Shown here one piece after another: positions 17,266-25,493 of a stretch of 64,000 nt of DNA (position 1 is the stretch's first letter; the number at the start of each line of letters is the position of its first letter). Under the pieces are notes generated by a model that ran no database searches, had not been told where the DNA came from, and worked only from the letters and a program-made list of their open reading frames with translations. The translations under genes were made by a program, and so were the position numbers. Source of the stretch: Terribium retamae (GTDB lineage: Bacteria; Pseudomonadota; Alphaproteobacteria; Rhizobiales; Rhizobiaceae); assembly GCF_022347545.1 (NCBI RefSeq), contig NZ_JAKREW010000026.1:17570-81569 (forward strand), read 5' to 3'.

Positions 17266-19041
17266 ATGGTTGATCAGCAGGTGATCCGGCAGCTCTCCAC
17301 CATCTGCGCCCTTGACGCAGTCGGTTTCTCGCGCCTGATGAACGAGAACCAGGAAACAGCGGTCAAAATCTTCTACGAGCGGCGCAATCTGATTGCCGAG
17401 ACCGTCGGTGAATTCGGCGGACGTGTTTTCGGGGCAGCGGGCGACAGCCTGATGGCAGAGTTCGGCAGCCCCGTCGAAGCGTTGCGCGCCATGCTTGAAG
17501 CCCAGACGCGTCTCGACAAACTCAATGCAGCTGCCGCGGAAAATCTGCGCATGCCGTTTCGTATCGGCGTGGCGACAGGCGTGGTCATCCAGAGTGAGGA
17601 TGGAACCTTTGGCGACTGTGTGAACATATCGGCACGGTTGCAGGAGTTTTCGCCGCCGGGCGGCGTCGCCATCACCGGCACCACGCATGAGCATATCAGC
17701 GGCAAGTTTTCGGTTGAATTTACCGATCTCGGCCTCATGCAGCTCAAGAACATCGCCCTACCGGTCAGGATCCTGGTTAGCGCTCCTGCTTCGGGACAAA
17801 CAACGTCTCGCGCATTTGCCGCAGTCCGTTCGTCCATCGTCCAGCCCGCGAACACCGAAACCAAGGATCATCAACCCGCCATCGCGGTGTTGCCGTTCCA
17901 GAACAGCAGTCCGGACCGTTCGACGGACTATCTGGCGGACGGTATTGTCGACGACATCATCCACGGGCTCGCGGCAACGCGCTCGCTCCCCGTGATCGCA
18001 CGCGATTCCAGCTTTCAGTTCCGAGACCAATGGCTCGGGGCTGCTGCGATCGGCAATCTCTTGGGCGCGCGCTATTTGGTGATGGGCTCCGTTGCCAGCT
18101 TCGACAAACGTATTCGATTGAGTGCATCGCTCACCGACAGCGGCAACGGTCGTGTCATTTGGTCCGGCAGATTCGAACGTAGCCTGGAGGAGCTCACTCA
18201 ACTCCAGGACGATCTCGGCGGGGAAATTGTCTCCACCCTCGAACGCGAGGTCGACCGCGTCGAACAGGTGCGGACCTTCCAGATACCCTGGGAGCGGCTG
18301 CAGACCTGGCAACTGGTACGTCGCGGCCGCTGGCATATGCAACGGCGCACGCGCGCGGACATGGAAGCCGCGCTGAAGCTATTCCAGCAGGCATACGACG
18401 AGGACCCCAACTCGAGCAGCGTGCTCAGCGAACTGGCATGGTGGTATCTGTGGCGCGGCTGGCTCAACCGCGGCGAGCCCGGGGACCTTGCGCGCGTGGC
18501 CGATCTTTCCCAGCGGGCCCTGCTGGTGGACAGTCAGGATGCCCGTCCCTACGCCTTCCTGGGTTCCATCGAAGTCCTGCGGCGGCGGCCGCTCGCGGCG
18601 CTGGATTTCCTGCAGCAGGCCCTTCACTACAATCCGAGTTTCGTACTCGCATATCAAGCCATGGGGAGCGCACGGCTCATGGCGTCACGTCCGCAGGAGG
18701 CGATCACCGTGCTCAAGCGCGCCGACCGCTTGTCGCCGTTCGAGAACTATCGGTTTCACACACTTGGGGAGCTTGCGGCAGCGTATACGTTGATGGAAGA
18801 CTGGCCCGCCGTCATATCGACCGCCGAGCGCTCGCTATCTTTCGCGCAAGATTATTTCTATCCGCGCTTCCTCAAGATCGGAGCCCTGGTCCGAAGCGGG
18901 CAGATCGAGGCAGCTCGCACTGAGCGTGAGCTGTTCGAAGCTCGGCATCCGAGATTCAACCGCAGCTGGATCGACTGGATTCCCTTTGCGGATGGTTCCA
19001 TCAACCAGAGGCTGCTCGACAATTTCGATGGCGCTGGCTGA
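17266..19041 (+). CDS. Class III adenylate/guanylate cyclase with TolB-like and TPR regions
   Basis: 591 residues. The N-terminal cyclase domain (about 8-175) has both metal aspartates, Asp17 (ALDAVGFSRLM) and Asp60 (FGAAGDSLMAEF), and the transition-state pair Asn120/Arg124 in VNISARLQ. The lysine that usually sets adenine specificity (in KTTGD-type sequences) is absent, as in a rhizobial subgroup with FGxAGDS, so cAMP as product is likely but not proven. A TolB-like segment (AIAVLPFQNSS, about 205-300) and TPR-like helices (about 345-560) follow and probably sense or scaffold. No membrane segment is seen. It lies 126 bases upstream of the P450-DyP gene. Confidence 0.88.
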   Translation: MVDQQVIRQLSTICALDAVGFSRLMNENQETAVKIFYERRNLIAETVGEFGGRVFGAAGDSLMAEFGSPVEALRAMLEAQTRLDKLNAAAAENLRMPFRIGVATGVVIQSEDGTFGDCVNISARLQEFSPPGGVAITGTTHEHISGKFSVEFTDLGLMQLKNIALPVRILVSAPASGQTTSRAFAAVRSSIVQPANTETKDHQPAIAVLPFQNSSPDRSTDYLADGIVDDIIHGLAATRSLPVIARDSSFQFRDQWLGAAAIGNLLGARYLVMGSVASFDKRIRLSASLTDSGNGRVIWSGRFERSLEELTQLQDDLGGEIVSTLEREVDRVEQVRTFQIPWERLQTWQLVRRGRWHMQRRTRADMEAALKLFQQAYDEDPNSSSVLSELAWWYLWRGWLNRGEPGDLARVADLSQRALLVDSQDARPYAFLGSIEVLRRRPLAALDFLQQALHYNPSFVLAYQAMGSARLMASRPQEAITVLKRADRLSPFENYRFHTLGELAAAYTLMEDWPAVISTAERSLSFAQDYFYPRFLKIGALVRSGQIEAARTERELFEARHPRFNRSWIDWIPFADGSINQRLLDNFDGAG

Positions 19042-19084
19042 GCCCGGCAAGACCGCCAGTTTATGCCGTTTCGCACGGCAGCAG

Positions 19085-19100
19085 TGTGAAGAGGATCACT
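19085..19100. promoter_or_regulatory. CRP-like binding site upstream of the P450-DyP fusion gene
   Basis: TGTGA-AGAGGA-TCACT matches 9 of 10 bases of the classical TGTGA-N6-TCACA consensus. It ends 67 bases before the ATG at 19168, a suitable activating position. A Crp-type regulator gene lies downstream at 23872 and a nucleotide cyclase gene just upstream. Function is inferred. Confidence 0.6.
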
Positions 19101-19167
19101 TACCCGGCATGTGCCGGACCATAGCATAGCCAGCATTTCTCTGCGTTTTCCCGGGGGGATCGTCAGA

Positions 19168-22100
19168 ATGGGCTTCTCTACCAAGTATTATGACGGCGTC
19201 TTGAGGGGGCAAGTTGAGTTGCCGTTCGGCGAAGAAGCGCCACCTTTCGATCGCGAAAGGCTGCGCCGGTCGACCTTTACGGGGCGGATATTCTCCTGGG
19301 CTTTCGAGCATCCAGATTGGTGGCTTGGAATCTTCAGGCGCTTCTTCCCGCGCGTGCGCTGGGGCAAGGTCGTTTTTCTCACGCGTTTCGAGGATGTGCG
19401 CGAGGTTCTCGAGCGACAGGACGAATTCGAAACGCCTTATGGCCGCGAGTTGCGTGAATTTTCCGGCGGGTTCGATTTCCTGCTCAGCCTGAAGGACGGA
19501 AAACTCTACCGCGAACAGAAGTCCGTGGTGCTCAGCGCCTTCCCCCCTGACGAGGTGGACGGCCGGGTGCGCGAAATTGCCGCCAGGTGCTCGAAGGAGA
19601 TCGTAAGTTACGCCGGCGAGAAATTCGATGCCGCCAGCCAGTTGATGCGCATCGTCCCGGTCCTCATCTGCCGCGACTACTATGGCCTGGACATCGAGGA
19701 CCCGCGACAGTTCGGCGACTGGGCCATCTCCATCAATCAAATCCTGTTCGGAGATTGGGGTGCGGACACTGTCACGCGCGAGCTTGCGGTAGCCGGTGCC
19801 GCGAGTCTGTTCGCGACGGTGGACCGTTCCATCATCATCGCTGAAAACGCTGTCAAGCAAGGCAACGTTGTCGACACGCCGCTCGGGCGGCTCGTCCACA
19901 TGGCGCAATCCGACCATGACAATCCGTTCAAGCGGGTCATGCAGATCGTTCACGAGACCAATCCGACAGCGACGGATCGCGAGGTGGTGCGCTCGATCAT
20001 GGTCGGCATGGTCGTCGGCTTCGCGCCGACCAACCTGCTGGGCGGCATCAACTGCCTGGACGCTGTGCTGAACCGGCCGGAGATTTTCGACTACATCAAG
20101 AAGGCCATCAAGGACGGTGACAACGCGCGCCTCGACAAGGCAATCCTCGAAGCGATGCGCTTCAAACCGCACTGGATCTGGCCCTGGCGCTACACCGGGG
20201 AAGCCAAGACGATCGGCCTCAAGCGCGGCCGCCCTTACAGCATCCCCGCCGGGGTTTCGGTGCTGCCCGCCACCCGCTCGGCGATGTTCGATGAGTCGGT
20301 CGTCAACGACCCCTGGACGTTCAATCCGGATCGCAGCCTGAGCGAGAACATGGTCTTCGGCGTTGGTATCCATCGCTGCATCGGTGCGGCGATCGCCAGC
20401 GTGCAGATCGCCGAAGCCTTCCGGGCCTTGTTTGAAAAGCCGGGCTTCCGGCGCGCGCCGGGCAAAGAGGGCAAGCTCACGCGCCTCGGTCCTTATCCGG
20501 ACAGGCTCATGGTGGAATTCGATGCCCCGGAAGAAAATCGCCTTACCGAACAGTCGCTCGTAACGGTGTGTGCAAGAGTGCAAGCGGGTATCGATCGGAA
20601 GCAGTTGCAAAAGGATGTCGACGGCCTGGGAAATCCGGCTGGTCGTGCAATCAAGTCAGCTCTCGACAAGGCCGGAACCATCCACTTCGCCAGCCTCACG
20701 GCCATCCCGACCGGTGGCTCCAGGAAGCCTGACAGCGGCGACTTCTATCTGCTGCTCGAATTGTCGGGGGACGGCACCAAGCAGCAAGTCATAAAGGCTT
20801 TTGCAGATGCCGTGCATGGGCATTTCGTGCCGCTGTTCGAACGCTATGCTGCGGATCCGCTCAAGGGGACGTTTGAAGCGTTCTTGCTGAAGCACACGGT
20901 CGACGTGTCGCCTCAGTTTGGCAGCATGGCGGGGCTCGTGTTCTGCGGCACGCCCGGACATTCGGTTGCCCGCATCAAGGCCGAGCAGGACTTGGCAGAA
21001 GCCGCCGCCAAAATCGTCGATGACCACACCTGGCTCAAGGATCCTGCAGCTCTCTCAAGCACGTCGAAAGCGCAGGTCCCAGGCAATTTGTCGGCGGCGG
21101 AAATACTGGAAAAGGTCCGGTGCAGTCTGAGGCCGCAGAAATCGACATCAAAAGAAGGGGGGCCGGAGGAATGGACGCCAGGGAAGTTCCATTGGGTCTT
21201 CGCGCCTGCCGAAAGCCTGCTTGAAAAACCAGGTGGAACGCTGCTTCGAGCACTCCACCACATCGTCTTCAACCTGCGCACGGCCATTCCGCTGGTCATC
21301 CTTGTCGCAGTCTTCACCTGGCTGACCTATCTGATGCAATTCGATACCAGCGGCGGCTGGTTCCGCACGCTGGCGCGGATCGGCGACTCTTTCATCCTGG
21401 CGGTGGTCGGGCTGACAATCACTGCGGCAGTGTTGTTTACGGCGGTCGCCTTCTGGCTGCGCAGCATCGAACGTCGGGAAGAGGTCAGCAATGCCGGCAT
21501 CAAGCTCGGCCTGCTCGAGCAATTGCAGAAGAACGAAGATGCCCTGGGTTACCGCCAGAACCACATGACGGCAGTCTCGGTCATGAAGCCCGGATTGCTG
21601 CGATGGTTCCTGCTCGGCTTTTCGTTCTACGTGATCTCGATCACGGCCAGATGGGCTTTCCGGCCGGGGCACCTTGGCGACACCGGACAGATCCACTTCG
21701 CACGCTGGGTAAGGATACCTGGCACCGACCGGCTGGTGTTTTTCAGCAACTACGGCGGTAGCTGGGAGAGCTATCTCGAGGATTTCGTCACCAAGGCTTC
21801 CGCCGGCCTCACCGCCATCTGGAGCAACACCAAGGGTTTCCCGCGTTCGCGCTTTCTGTTCCTCGACGGCAGCCGCGACGGTGACCGCTTCAAGCGCTGG
21901 GCGCGGGCTGAGCAGATCCCGACCTCCTTCTGGTATTCCGCCTATCCCGATTTGAACACGACGCTGATCCGCAAGAACTCGCAGATCCGGCAGGGACTTT
22001 ATGGTGCACGCGCGAGCGAAGCCCGCGACTGGCTGAGCCTGTTCACCTCGCTGCCGCGGCAGGAAGCCATGAAGCAATCGTCGCTTGGGAAACTTCTCTA

Positions 22101-23718
22101 CCAGTCCGATGACACTGCGGTCGAAAGCCTGGAAACCGGCGAAATCCAGTCGCTCATTTTCGGGCCGCTCGGCAGCCTCTCCTTTGCCAGGATGTTCGCC
22201 TTCGAAATCGATCAAGACTCCTCCACCACGCAGCAGCGCCTTCAGGTGCTCGACCATCTCGTGAAACACACGAGTTTCGGCGACATCAAACCGGCGGGGC
22301 GAGCCACGTTCTGCGTGTTTGGCCCCAATGGCCTGAAGAAGCTTGGTCTGAACGGCAGCCCCGGGAGCGACCCGCTTGCCAGTTTCCCGATGACCTTTCG
22401 ACAGGGCATGGCCAACGAATACCGCAGCCGCATCCTGGACGATCAGGGCGATAGCGCCCCTGACAAATGGCGGTGGGGGTCTAAAGAGACGCCGGTCGAC
22501 CTTGCTATCCTCTGTTATGCCGACCGAGAGCAAACGTTGAACGAAATGACTCTTGAGATCGCCACGCTGGCCCGTTCAACGGGCCTGATCGACAGGGCGG
22601 CCATTCCACTCGAGATCGTTCGTGACGGGCCGGGGTGCCCGGTGAAGCATCCGCCGAAATCGCTGGGGGTGCAGCGTTCGAAACAGGCCGTGTCCCCGGT
22701 AGCTTATAGCGAAGAGGAACGGTTGCCTGCGCGGGAGCATTTCGGCTTCATCGATGGCGTCTCCCAACCCGTAATCAAAGGCACGAGGCGTCGGCGAAAC
22801 CATAATTCCAGCCCGATCCATCAAATCGCCGCTGGCGAATTCCTTTTCGGCTACCGCGACGAATATGGCTACTATCCACCCAGCCCCACCACACCTTCCG
22901 AATTCGATCGGGAAGGGCAGCTGCTGGCGATCGATGCCGATGGCAGGCCGGTCAAGGGCAGAAGCATCGTGCATGATTTCGGCCGCAACGGCTCCTTCGT
23001 CGTCATTCGCCAACTCGCGCAGGATGTGGACGGGTTCAACACCTACTGTCGGACGGAAGCGGACAATCTGCGCCGCAGTGGCTTGGCCCAATATCAGGCG
23101 GTCGACGCCGATTGGGTTGGTGCTCGCATCATAGGCCGCTGGAAGGACGGCTCTTCGCTGATCCGGAATCCCGACAAGCCCGGCCGCGAACTCGACAACC
23201 AGTTCACCTATGGCGCGGAAGACCCGCAAGGGTTGCACTGCCCGCTGGGTGCTCACATAAGGCGCTCGAACCCACGCGATTCGCTCGGAACCGACATCGA
23301 CACCCAGCTCAGGATATCGAAGCGTCATCGCATCCTGCGGGTTGGCCGCAGCTACAGCCTGGACAGCGGCACCGACGGCAAGCCGGAAAAGGGTCTGTTG
23401 TTCATCTGCTTCAACGCCAGTTTCGAGCGCCAGTACGAATTCATCCAGCAGACCTGGATGTCAGCGCGGAATTTCCACGGACTGCGCGGCGAGAAGGACC
23501 CGCTGATCGGCAACCAGGATATCGATATGAACGGCAGCGCGGCGGGCCGCTTCACCATCCCGCGCTGGGAAGGTGGCATTGAACTGACCAACCTGCCTTC
23601 CTTTGTCACCACGCGCGGTGGCGGCTACTTCTTCATGCCGAGCCGTGCAGCGTTGCGATATCTGAAGTCGCGCTTGAAGCCGAAGGACGGTGCGTCCGAC
23701 CCGGCTTGCGCGTGTTGA
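19168..23718 (+). CDS. Cytochrome P450 / DyP-type peroxidase fusion with central membrane segments
   Basis: 1516 residues. An N-terminal P450 domain (about 1-450) has the ExxR pair Glu328/Arg331 and the haem loop FGVGIHRCIG with Cys404. The I-helix reads GFAPT (284-288): Thr288 is kept but the preceding acid is replaced by Pro287. A central region of about 450-690 contains IHFASLTAIP, echoed by IHFARWVRIPGT near 845. Hydrophobic segments lie near 704-727, 742-764 and 811-828. The C-terminal DyP domain carries the GxxDG motif (FGFIDG, Asp1196), VVIRQLAQDVDG and the proximal haem ligand His1363 in LGAHIRRSNPRD. Both haem centres look intact. The ATG at 19168 is preferred (GGGGGGA upstream) over a GTG at 19111. 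No ferredoxin or reductase gene is adjacent. Substrate is unknown. Confidence 0.9.
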   Translation: MGFSTKYYDGVLRGQVELPFGEEAPPFDRERLRRSTFTGRIFSWAFEHPDWWLGIFRRFFPRVRWGKVVFLTRFEDVREVLERQDEFETPYGRELREFSGGFDFLLSLKDGKLYREQKSVVLSAFPPDEVDGRVREIAARCSKEIVSYAGEKFDAASQLMRIVPVLICRDYYGLDIEDPRQFGDWAISINQILFGDWGADTVTRELAVAGAASLFATVDRSIIIAENAVKQGNVVDTPLGRLVHMAQSDHDNPFKRVMQIVHETNPTATDREVVRSIMVGMVVGFAPTNLLGGINCLDAVLNRPEIFDYIKKAIKDGDNARLDKAILEAMRFKPHWIWPWRYTGEAKTIGLKRGRPYSIPAGVSVLPATRSAMFDESVVNDPWTFNPDRSLSENMVFGVGIHRCIGAAIASVQIAEAFRALFEKPGFRRAPGKEGKLTRLGPYPDRLMVEFDAPEENRLTEQSLVTVCARVQAGIDRKQLQKDVDGLGNPAGRAIKSALDKAGTIHFASLTAIPTGGSRKPDSGDFYLLLELSGDGTKQQVIKAFADAVHGHFVPLFERYAADPLKGTFEAFLLKHTVDVSPQFGSMAGLVFCGTPGHSVARIKAEQDLAEAAAKIVDDHTWLKDPAALSSTSKAQVPGNLSAAEILEKVRCSLRPQKSTSKEGGPEEWTPGKFHWVFAPAESLLEKPGGTLLRALHHIVFNLRTAIPLVILVAVFTWLTYLMQFDTSGGWFRTLARIGDSFILAVVGLTITAAVLFTAVAFWLRSIERREEVSNAGIKLGLLEQLQKNEDALGYRQNHMTAVSVMKPGLLRWFLLGFSFYVISITARWAFRPGHLGDTGQIHFARWVRIPGTDRLVFFSNYGGSWESYLEDFVTKASAGLTAIWSNTKGFPRSRFLFLDGSRDGDRFKRWARAEQIPTSFWYSAYPDLNTTLIRKNSQIRQGLYGARASEARDWLSLFTSLPRQEAMKQSSLGKLLYQSDDTAVESLETGEIQSLIFGPLGSLSFARMFAFEIDQDSSTTQQRLQVLDHLVKHTSFGDIKPAGRATFCVFGPNGLKKLGLNGSPGSDPLASFPMTFRQGMANEYRSRILDDQGDSAPDKWRWGSKETPVDLAILCYADREQTLNEMTLEIATLARSTGLIDRAAIPLEIVRDGPGCPVKHPPKSLGVQRSKQAVSPVAYSEEERLPAREHFGFIDGVSQPVIKGTRRRRNHNSSPIHQIAAGEFLFGYRDEYGYYPPSPTTPSEFDREGQLLAIDADGRPVKGRSIVHDFGRNGSFVVIRQLAQDVDGFNTYCRTEADNLRRSGLAQYQAVDADWVGARIIGRWKDGSSLIRNPDKPGRELDNQFTYGAEDPQGLHCPLGAHIRRSNPRDSLGTDIDTQLRISKRHRILRVGRSYSLDSGTDGKPEKGLLFICFNASFERQYEFIQQTWMSARNFHGLRGEKDPLIGNQDIDMNGSAAGRFTIPRWEGGIELTNLPSFVTTRGGGYFFMPSRAALRYLKSRLKPKDGASDPACAC

Positions 23719-23871
23719 TTTTTGCTGTCTGAGCTGGCTGCCTCCCTGGGCAGCCGCCGGGACTGCTCTTCCACCGCAGCCTTCGGCATGCCTCGCCCCG
23801 CGATGACGAACGACATAGCATGCCATTGCCGATTCAAGGGATTGATGAAGAGAAGCGCCTCGGGACGGTGC

Positions 23872-24552
23872 TCACTCGGAACTGACCCGCTGCAAGCGGG
23901 TTGGATCATTGACTTTTACATGGCCGCGTTTGGTGGCGATCAGCCCGCGGCCGCGCCAGTCATTCAGCAGCTTGTTGACGGATTCCCTTGTCGCGCCGAG
24001 CGTCTGGGCAAGCTCCGATTGGGAGATTGCGATCCAGCCTGCGGCGTCGGAAAGCAACCCGCTCAAATGCAGCAGCCGCTTGGCAAGACGTGCCTCAATT
24101 CCAAGGAAGGTGTGATCGCCCAATTCTTCGCTGATCCATCTTAGTCGCTTGCACAAAAGGTCGATGAGGGCGCGTCCGAGCAGCGGATCCCGATCGATGC
24201 GGTCCAGAACCTGTTTGCGGCTGAGTGAGACGATCGAGCATTCGGATCTGCAGATGGCGGTCGCCGTCCTGAGGCCGCCGTCCAGGACACCGATTTCGCC
24301 AATCAGGCTTGGTGAGAATTGCAGGTTGGCAACCAGCTTGTCGCCCTCGGCCGAGAAGATCGAAATTTCGACGGACCCTGCAAGCAGGCCGTAGACGCGA
24401 TCGGATGGGTCGTCCTGAAGAAAGAGCAGTCGCCCCGCAGCATATTTTTCCGGCTTGGCGTCGCCGAACATCCTGTCCAGCAGGTCGCGATCGTAGTGGG
24501 CGAACTTTGCCAGCGTGTGTTTCGGATCCTGATCCAGACTGCTCATCAACAT
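23872..24552 (-). CDS. Crp/Fnr family transcriptional regulator
   Basis: 226 residues. A cyclic-nucleotide-binding beta roll (about 15-125) contains GEIGVLDGGLRTATA with Glu86, Arg95 and Thr96, the positions that hold the cyclic phosphate and ribose in CRP. The winged helix (about 165-225) has ISQSELAQTLGATRESVNKLL, in which Arg189 and Glu190 match the CRP residues reading the GTGA half-site. There is no N-terminal cysteine cluster, so it is not an Fnr oxygen sensor. ATG at 24552 or 24546. It converges on the P450-DyP gene; two CRP-like sites nearby (19085, 25591) are natural targets. Confidence 0.9.
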   Translation of the reverse strand: MLMSSLDQDPKHTLAKFAHYDRDLLDRMFGDAKPEKYAAGRLLFLQDDPSDRVYGLLAGSVEISIFSAEGDKLVANLQFSPSLIGEIGVLDGGLRTATAICRSECSIVSLSRKQVLDRIDRDPLLGRALIDLLCKRLRWISEELGDHTFLGIEARLAKRLLHLSGLLSDAAGWIAISQSELAQTLGATRESVNKLLNDWRGRGLIATKRGHVKVNDPTRLQRVSSE

Positions 24553-24693
24553 CGGCCCCCCGAGCGTGATCTCAGTTCAATAGTGTTGTTCTTTGGTATT
24601 CGAGTTCGCTCTGGTCCGCGAAACTCTACGCGCGATAACGAGGCTTGGATAGCAGGTCGTAGCGTTGCCTGGCGCGCCGCTCCGCCCTAGAGC

Positions 24694-24733
24694 ATTTTGT
24701 AGCCAAGTGGAATCACTTGGCGTTACAAAAAAT
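24694..24733. repeat. Intergenic inverted repeat (rhizobial palindromic element type), copy A
   Basis: CCAAGTG-GAAT-CACTTGG with outer arms ATTTTGTA and TACAAAAAT makes a long imperfect hairpin in the gap between the Crp and LuxR genes. Similar AGAGCATTTT-beginning elements are widespread between genes in Rhizobiales. Confidence 0.55.
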
Positions 24734-24749
24734 ACCACAAAACAACAAC

Positions 24750-24792
24750 TTAGAGCGTTTCCGCGTTTCCGTGAAAGACGGAAACGCTCTAA
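24750..24792. repeat. Intergenic palindrome overlapping the LuxR-type stop codon, probable terminator
   Basis: TTAGAGCGTTTCCG (24750-24763) pairs over 14 bp with CGGAAACGCTCTAA (24779-24792). The TAG stop of the LuxR-type gene lies inside the right arm. The AGAGCGTTTC core is a common rhizobial intergenic element and probably works here as a transcript end for the leftward gene. Confidence 0.6.
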
Positions 24793-25493
24793 GCCACGGC
24801 GGATTCCGGTGCGCCGCCCGCAAGGTCGCCTTTCATCATGGCCATGATGGCCACCTGGGTGCGGTTCGAGGCGCCAAGCTTGCTCATGATCTGACGGACA
24901 TGAACCTTGACGGTCGATTCCTGCATGTCGAGTTCGCGCGCGATCAGCTTGTTGGATTTGCCAGACCGAAGCCGATCGAGAACCTGACTCTGGCGAGGCG
25001 TAAGCAGGCCGTTGCCGGCAGTCGCATTCGAATGATGACGGGGGCGATCCCTGCCATCTGCGATTTCGAGCAGCGCTTCGCCCGGGAAATAGGCGCCGCC
25101 GTTCATGATGAAGGCGAGAGCCTGATGCACGATCGCCAACGGCGTCGTGGTCGAAATGAAGGCCTGGAAGCCGAAACTGACGGCGCTGACGGCCTCATCT
25201 GCTTCTCTGCGGTCGGAAAGAATGGCGCAAGGCGTCGTTGGGAATTGATCCCGCACGCTCTGTAGGGTCGTCCGCACCGCCAGTTCCTGCAGCGATGAGC
25301 CACCTACATTTACGACGATAAGAGAAACGACCTTACCTTGTTGAGAGTAGAAGCCGAGGTTTTCCGGTTCTATCGCATGGGCCGATTTGCCGAGAGGGCC
25401 GACCCATTCATTGATCAAAGTCGTGATGCCGGCGCATCTCAACACCAGCGTGTCTACCACCAGCACAATTGCCTTTTGTGCATCCCCAGTCAT
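24789..25493 (-). CDS. LuxR/NarL-type response regulator with degenerate receiver
   Basis: 234 residues. The C-terminal HTH (about 162-222; LTPRQSQVLDRLRSGKSNKLIARE is the start of the GerE-type helix set, followed by ESTVKVHVRQIM) is clearly LuxR/NarL. The N-terminal domain has the receiver fold pattern, but the phospho-acceptor position after the third strand reads LIVVNVGGS, with Asn62 instead of Asp, and the N-terminal acidic pair is weak. It is therefore probably a pseudo-receiver that responds to something other than phosphorylation. No histidine kinase is adjacent. It is divergent from the first RTX gene across a 348-base region and may regulate the secretion locus. Confidence 0.85.
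   Translation of the reverse strand: MTGDAQKAIVLVVDTLVLRCAGITTLINEWVGPLGKSAHAIEPENLGFYSQQGKVVSLIVVNVGGSSLQELAVRTTLQSVRDQFPTTPCAILSDRREADEAVSAVSFGFQAFISTTTPLAIVHQALAFIMNGGAYFPGEALLEIADGRDRPRHHSNATAGNGLLTPRQSQVLDRLRSGKSNKLIARELDMQESTVKVHVRQIMSKLGASNRTQVAIMAMMKGDLAGGAPESAVA

Noticed and set aside
19096..20610. 504-codon open frame antisense to the P450 domain, and a 461-codon one at 21148-22533
   Set aside because: Both are high-GC shadows of a clearly coding plus strand with P450 and DyP motifs.
23736..23755. GGCTGCC-TCCCTG-GGCAGCC hairpin after the P450-DyP gene
   Set aside because: Only 7 bp and no T tract; may end transcription but is not distinguishable from chance in GC-rich DNA.
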